Origin: Crocosphaera sp. UHCC 0190 | GTDB lineage: Bacteria; Cyanobacteriota; Cyanobacteriia; Cyanobacteriales; Microcystaceae | NCBI RefSeq assembly: GCF_034932065.1 | Contig: NZ_JAYGHP010000019.1 | Location: 1-62,787 of the forward strand | Direction of reading: 5' to 3' | Length of the DNA: 62,787 bases | Shown: in pieces, positions 62,721-62,787 of the stretch | Layout: every line of letters starts with the position of its first letter | Position numbering within the stretch: position 1 is the stretch's first letter | Program-made: the position numbers and the translations under genes | Notes under the pieces: generated by a model | Seen by the model: the letters and a program-made list of their open reading frames with translations, nothing else | Database searches by the model: none | Told to the model about the DNA's origin: nothing

Positions 62721-62787
62721 ATGTCATCTCCTCCTTTAAGAGTATTTTTAACATCTGAGCAAGAAAGAACCCTATTTGAGTTAAGTA
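62721..62787 (+). CDS. N-terminus of an IS630-family transposase or related HTH protein (partial)
   Basis: The window ends after 22 codons of an ORF starting ATG at 62721, reading SSPPLRVFLTSEQERTLFEL. From memory this matches the opening of helix-turn-helix domains in IS630-type cyanobacterial transposases (LRVFLT-EE-RTL-EL). The rest of the gene and the downstream inverted repeat are outside the window, so whether it is intact cannot be judged. Confidence 0.55.
   Translation, partial: MSSPPLRVFLTSEQERTLFELS

Overview
The window is chromosomal DNA of a unicellular, thylakoid-bearing cyanobacterium. Evidence: psbD-psbC (photosystem II), sqdX (sulfolipid), a high-light-inducible protein, ycf23, an ftsH3-type thylakoid protease, the CO2-uptake protein CupB beside the carboxysomal carbonic anhydrase CcaA, a tRNA-Leu(UAA) split by the cyanobacterial group I intron, and many GCGATCGC (HIP1) sites. 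By eye the DNA is AT-rich (about 40% G+C). CcaA and FtsH closely resemble what I remember of the Synechocystis proteins; together with the gene mix this suggests the Crocosphaera/Cyanothece/Synechocystis group. The species is not determined.

Layout. 1-2.1 kb: end of psbD, psbC, terminator, intron-containing trnL on the minus strand. 2.2-6.6 kb: a small Cys-rich protein, an HNH nuclease, MurT, and a GAF-GGDEF protein downstream of a Ras-like small GTPase. 7-12.1 kb: polA, cupB, ccaA. 12.3-19.3 kb: hflX (reverse), dnaB with a GT39-like membrane glycosyltransferase, then a convergent cellulose-synthase-like GT2. 19.6-24.1 kb: Tat-exported alpha-carbonic anhydrase, then a packed minus-strand cluster (membrane protein, MerR regulator, WD40 protein, DUF3288-like, HTTM partner, HTTM protein). 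24.3-27.5 kb: hli, uspA, aspartate aminotransferase, ycf23, a small membrane protein. 27.5-28.2 kb holds two apparently broken minus-strand mini-genes. 28.2-34 kb: sqdX, two hypotheticals, a kinase/FGE-like gene broken by a stop and a frameshift, a cluster of palindromic repeats, and ffh with a Gly-Met repeat tail. 34-48.5 kb: GIY-YIG-like protein, hypF, cimA, uspA, ftsH, a GT-C remnant, a flippase-like protein, a MITE, a DegT aminotransferase, leuD, a pentapeptide-repeat protein and ureC. 48.5-62.8 kb: a chimeric AAA/DUF4276-like ORF, a Uma2 nuclease, ruvB, a duplicated-domain small protein, nadB, an upstream repeat array with a TPR/HEAT membrane protein, a secreted flavoprotein, a minus-strand valS operon ending in a flavoprotein without a redox disulfide, and the first codons of an IS630-like transposase.

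Shared themes. Inorganic carbon handling is represented three times (cupB, ccaA, alpha-CA). Replication and repair genes (polA, dnaB, ruvB) are spread out, but polA and dnaB share an identical 12-bp promoter block. CimA and LeuD serve branched-chain amino acid synthesis. HypF and UreC are nickel-enzyme genes standing apart from their usual partners. Several loci look eroded: two mini-genes, the kinase/FGE gene, the GT-C remnant and the AAA/DUF4276 chimera. Small palindromic repeats and a MITE occupy intergenic gaps. I saw no CRISPR array and no complete insertion sequence. The least explained parts are the GTPase/GGDEF pair, the overlapping MerR-WD40-HTTM cluster, the repeats at 54.2-54.5 kb and the in-frame interruptions.
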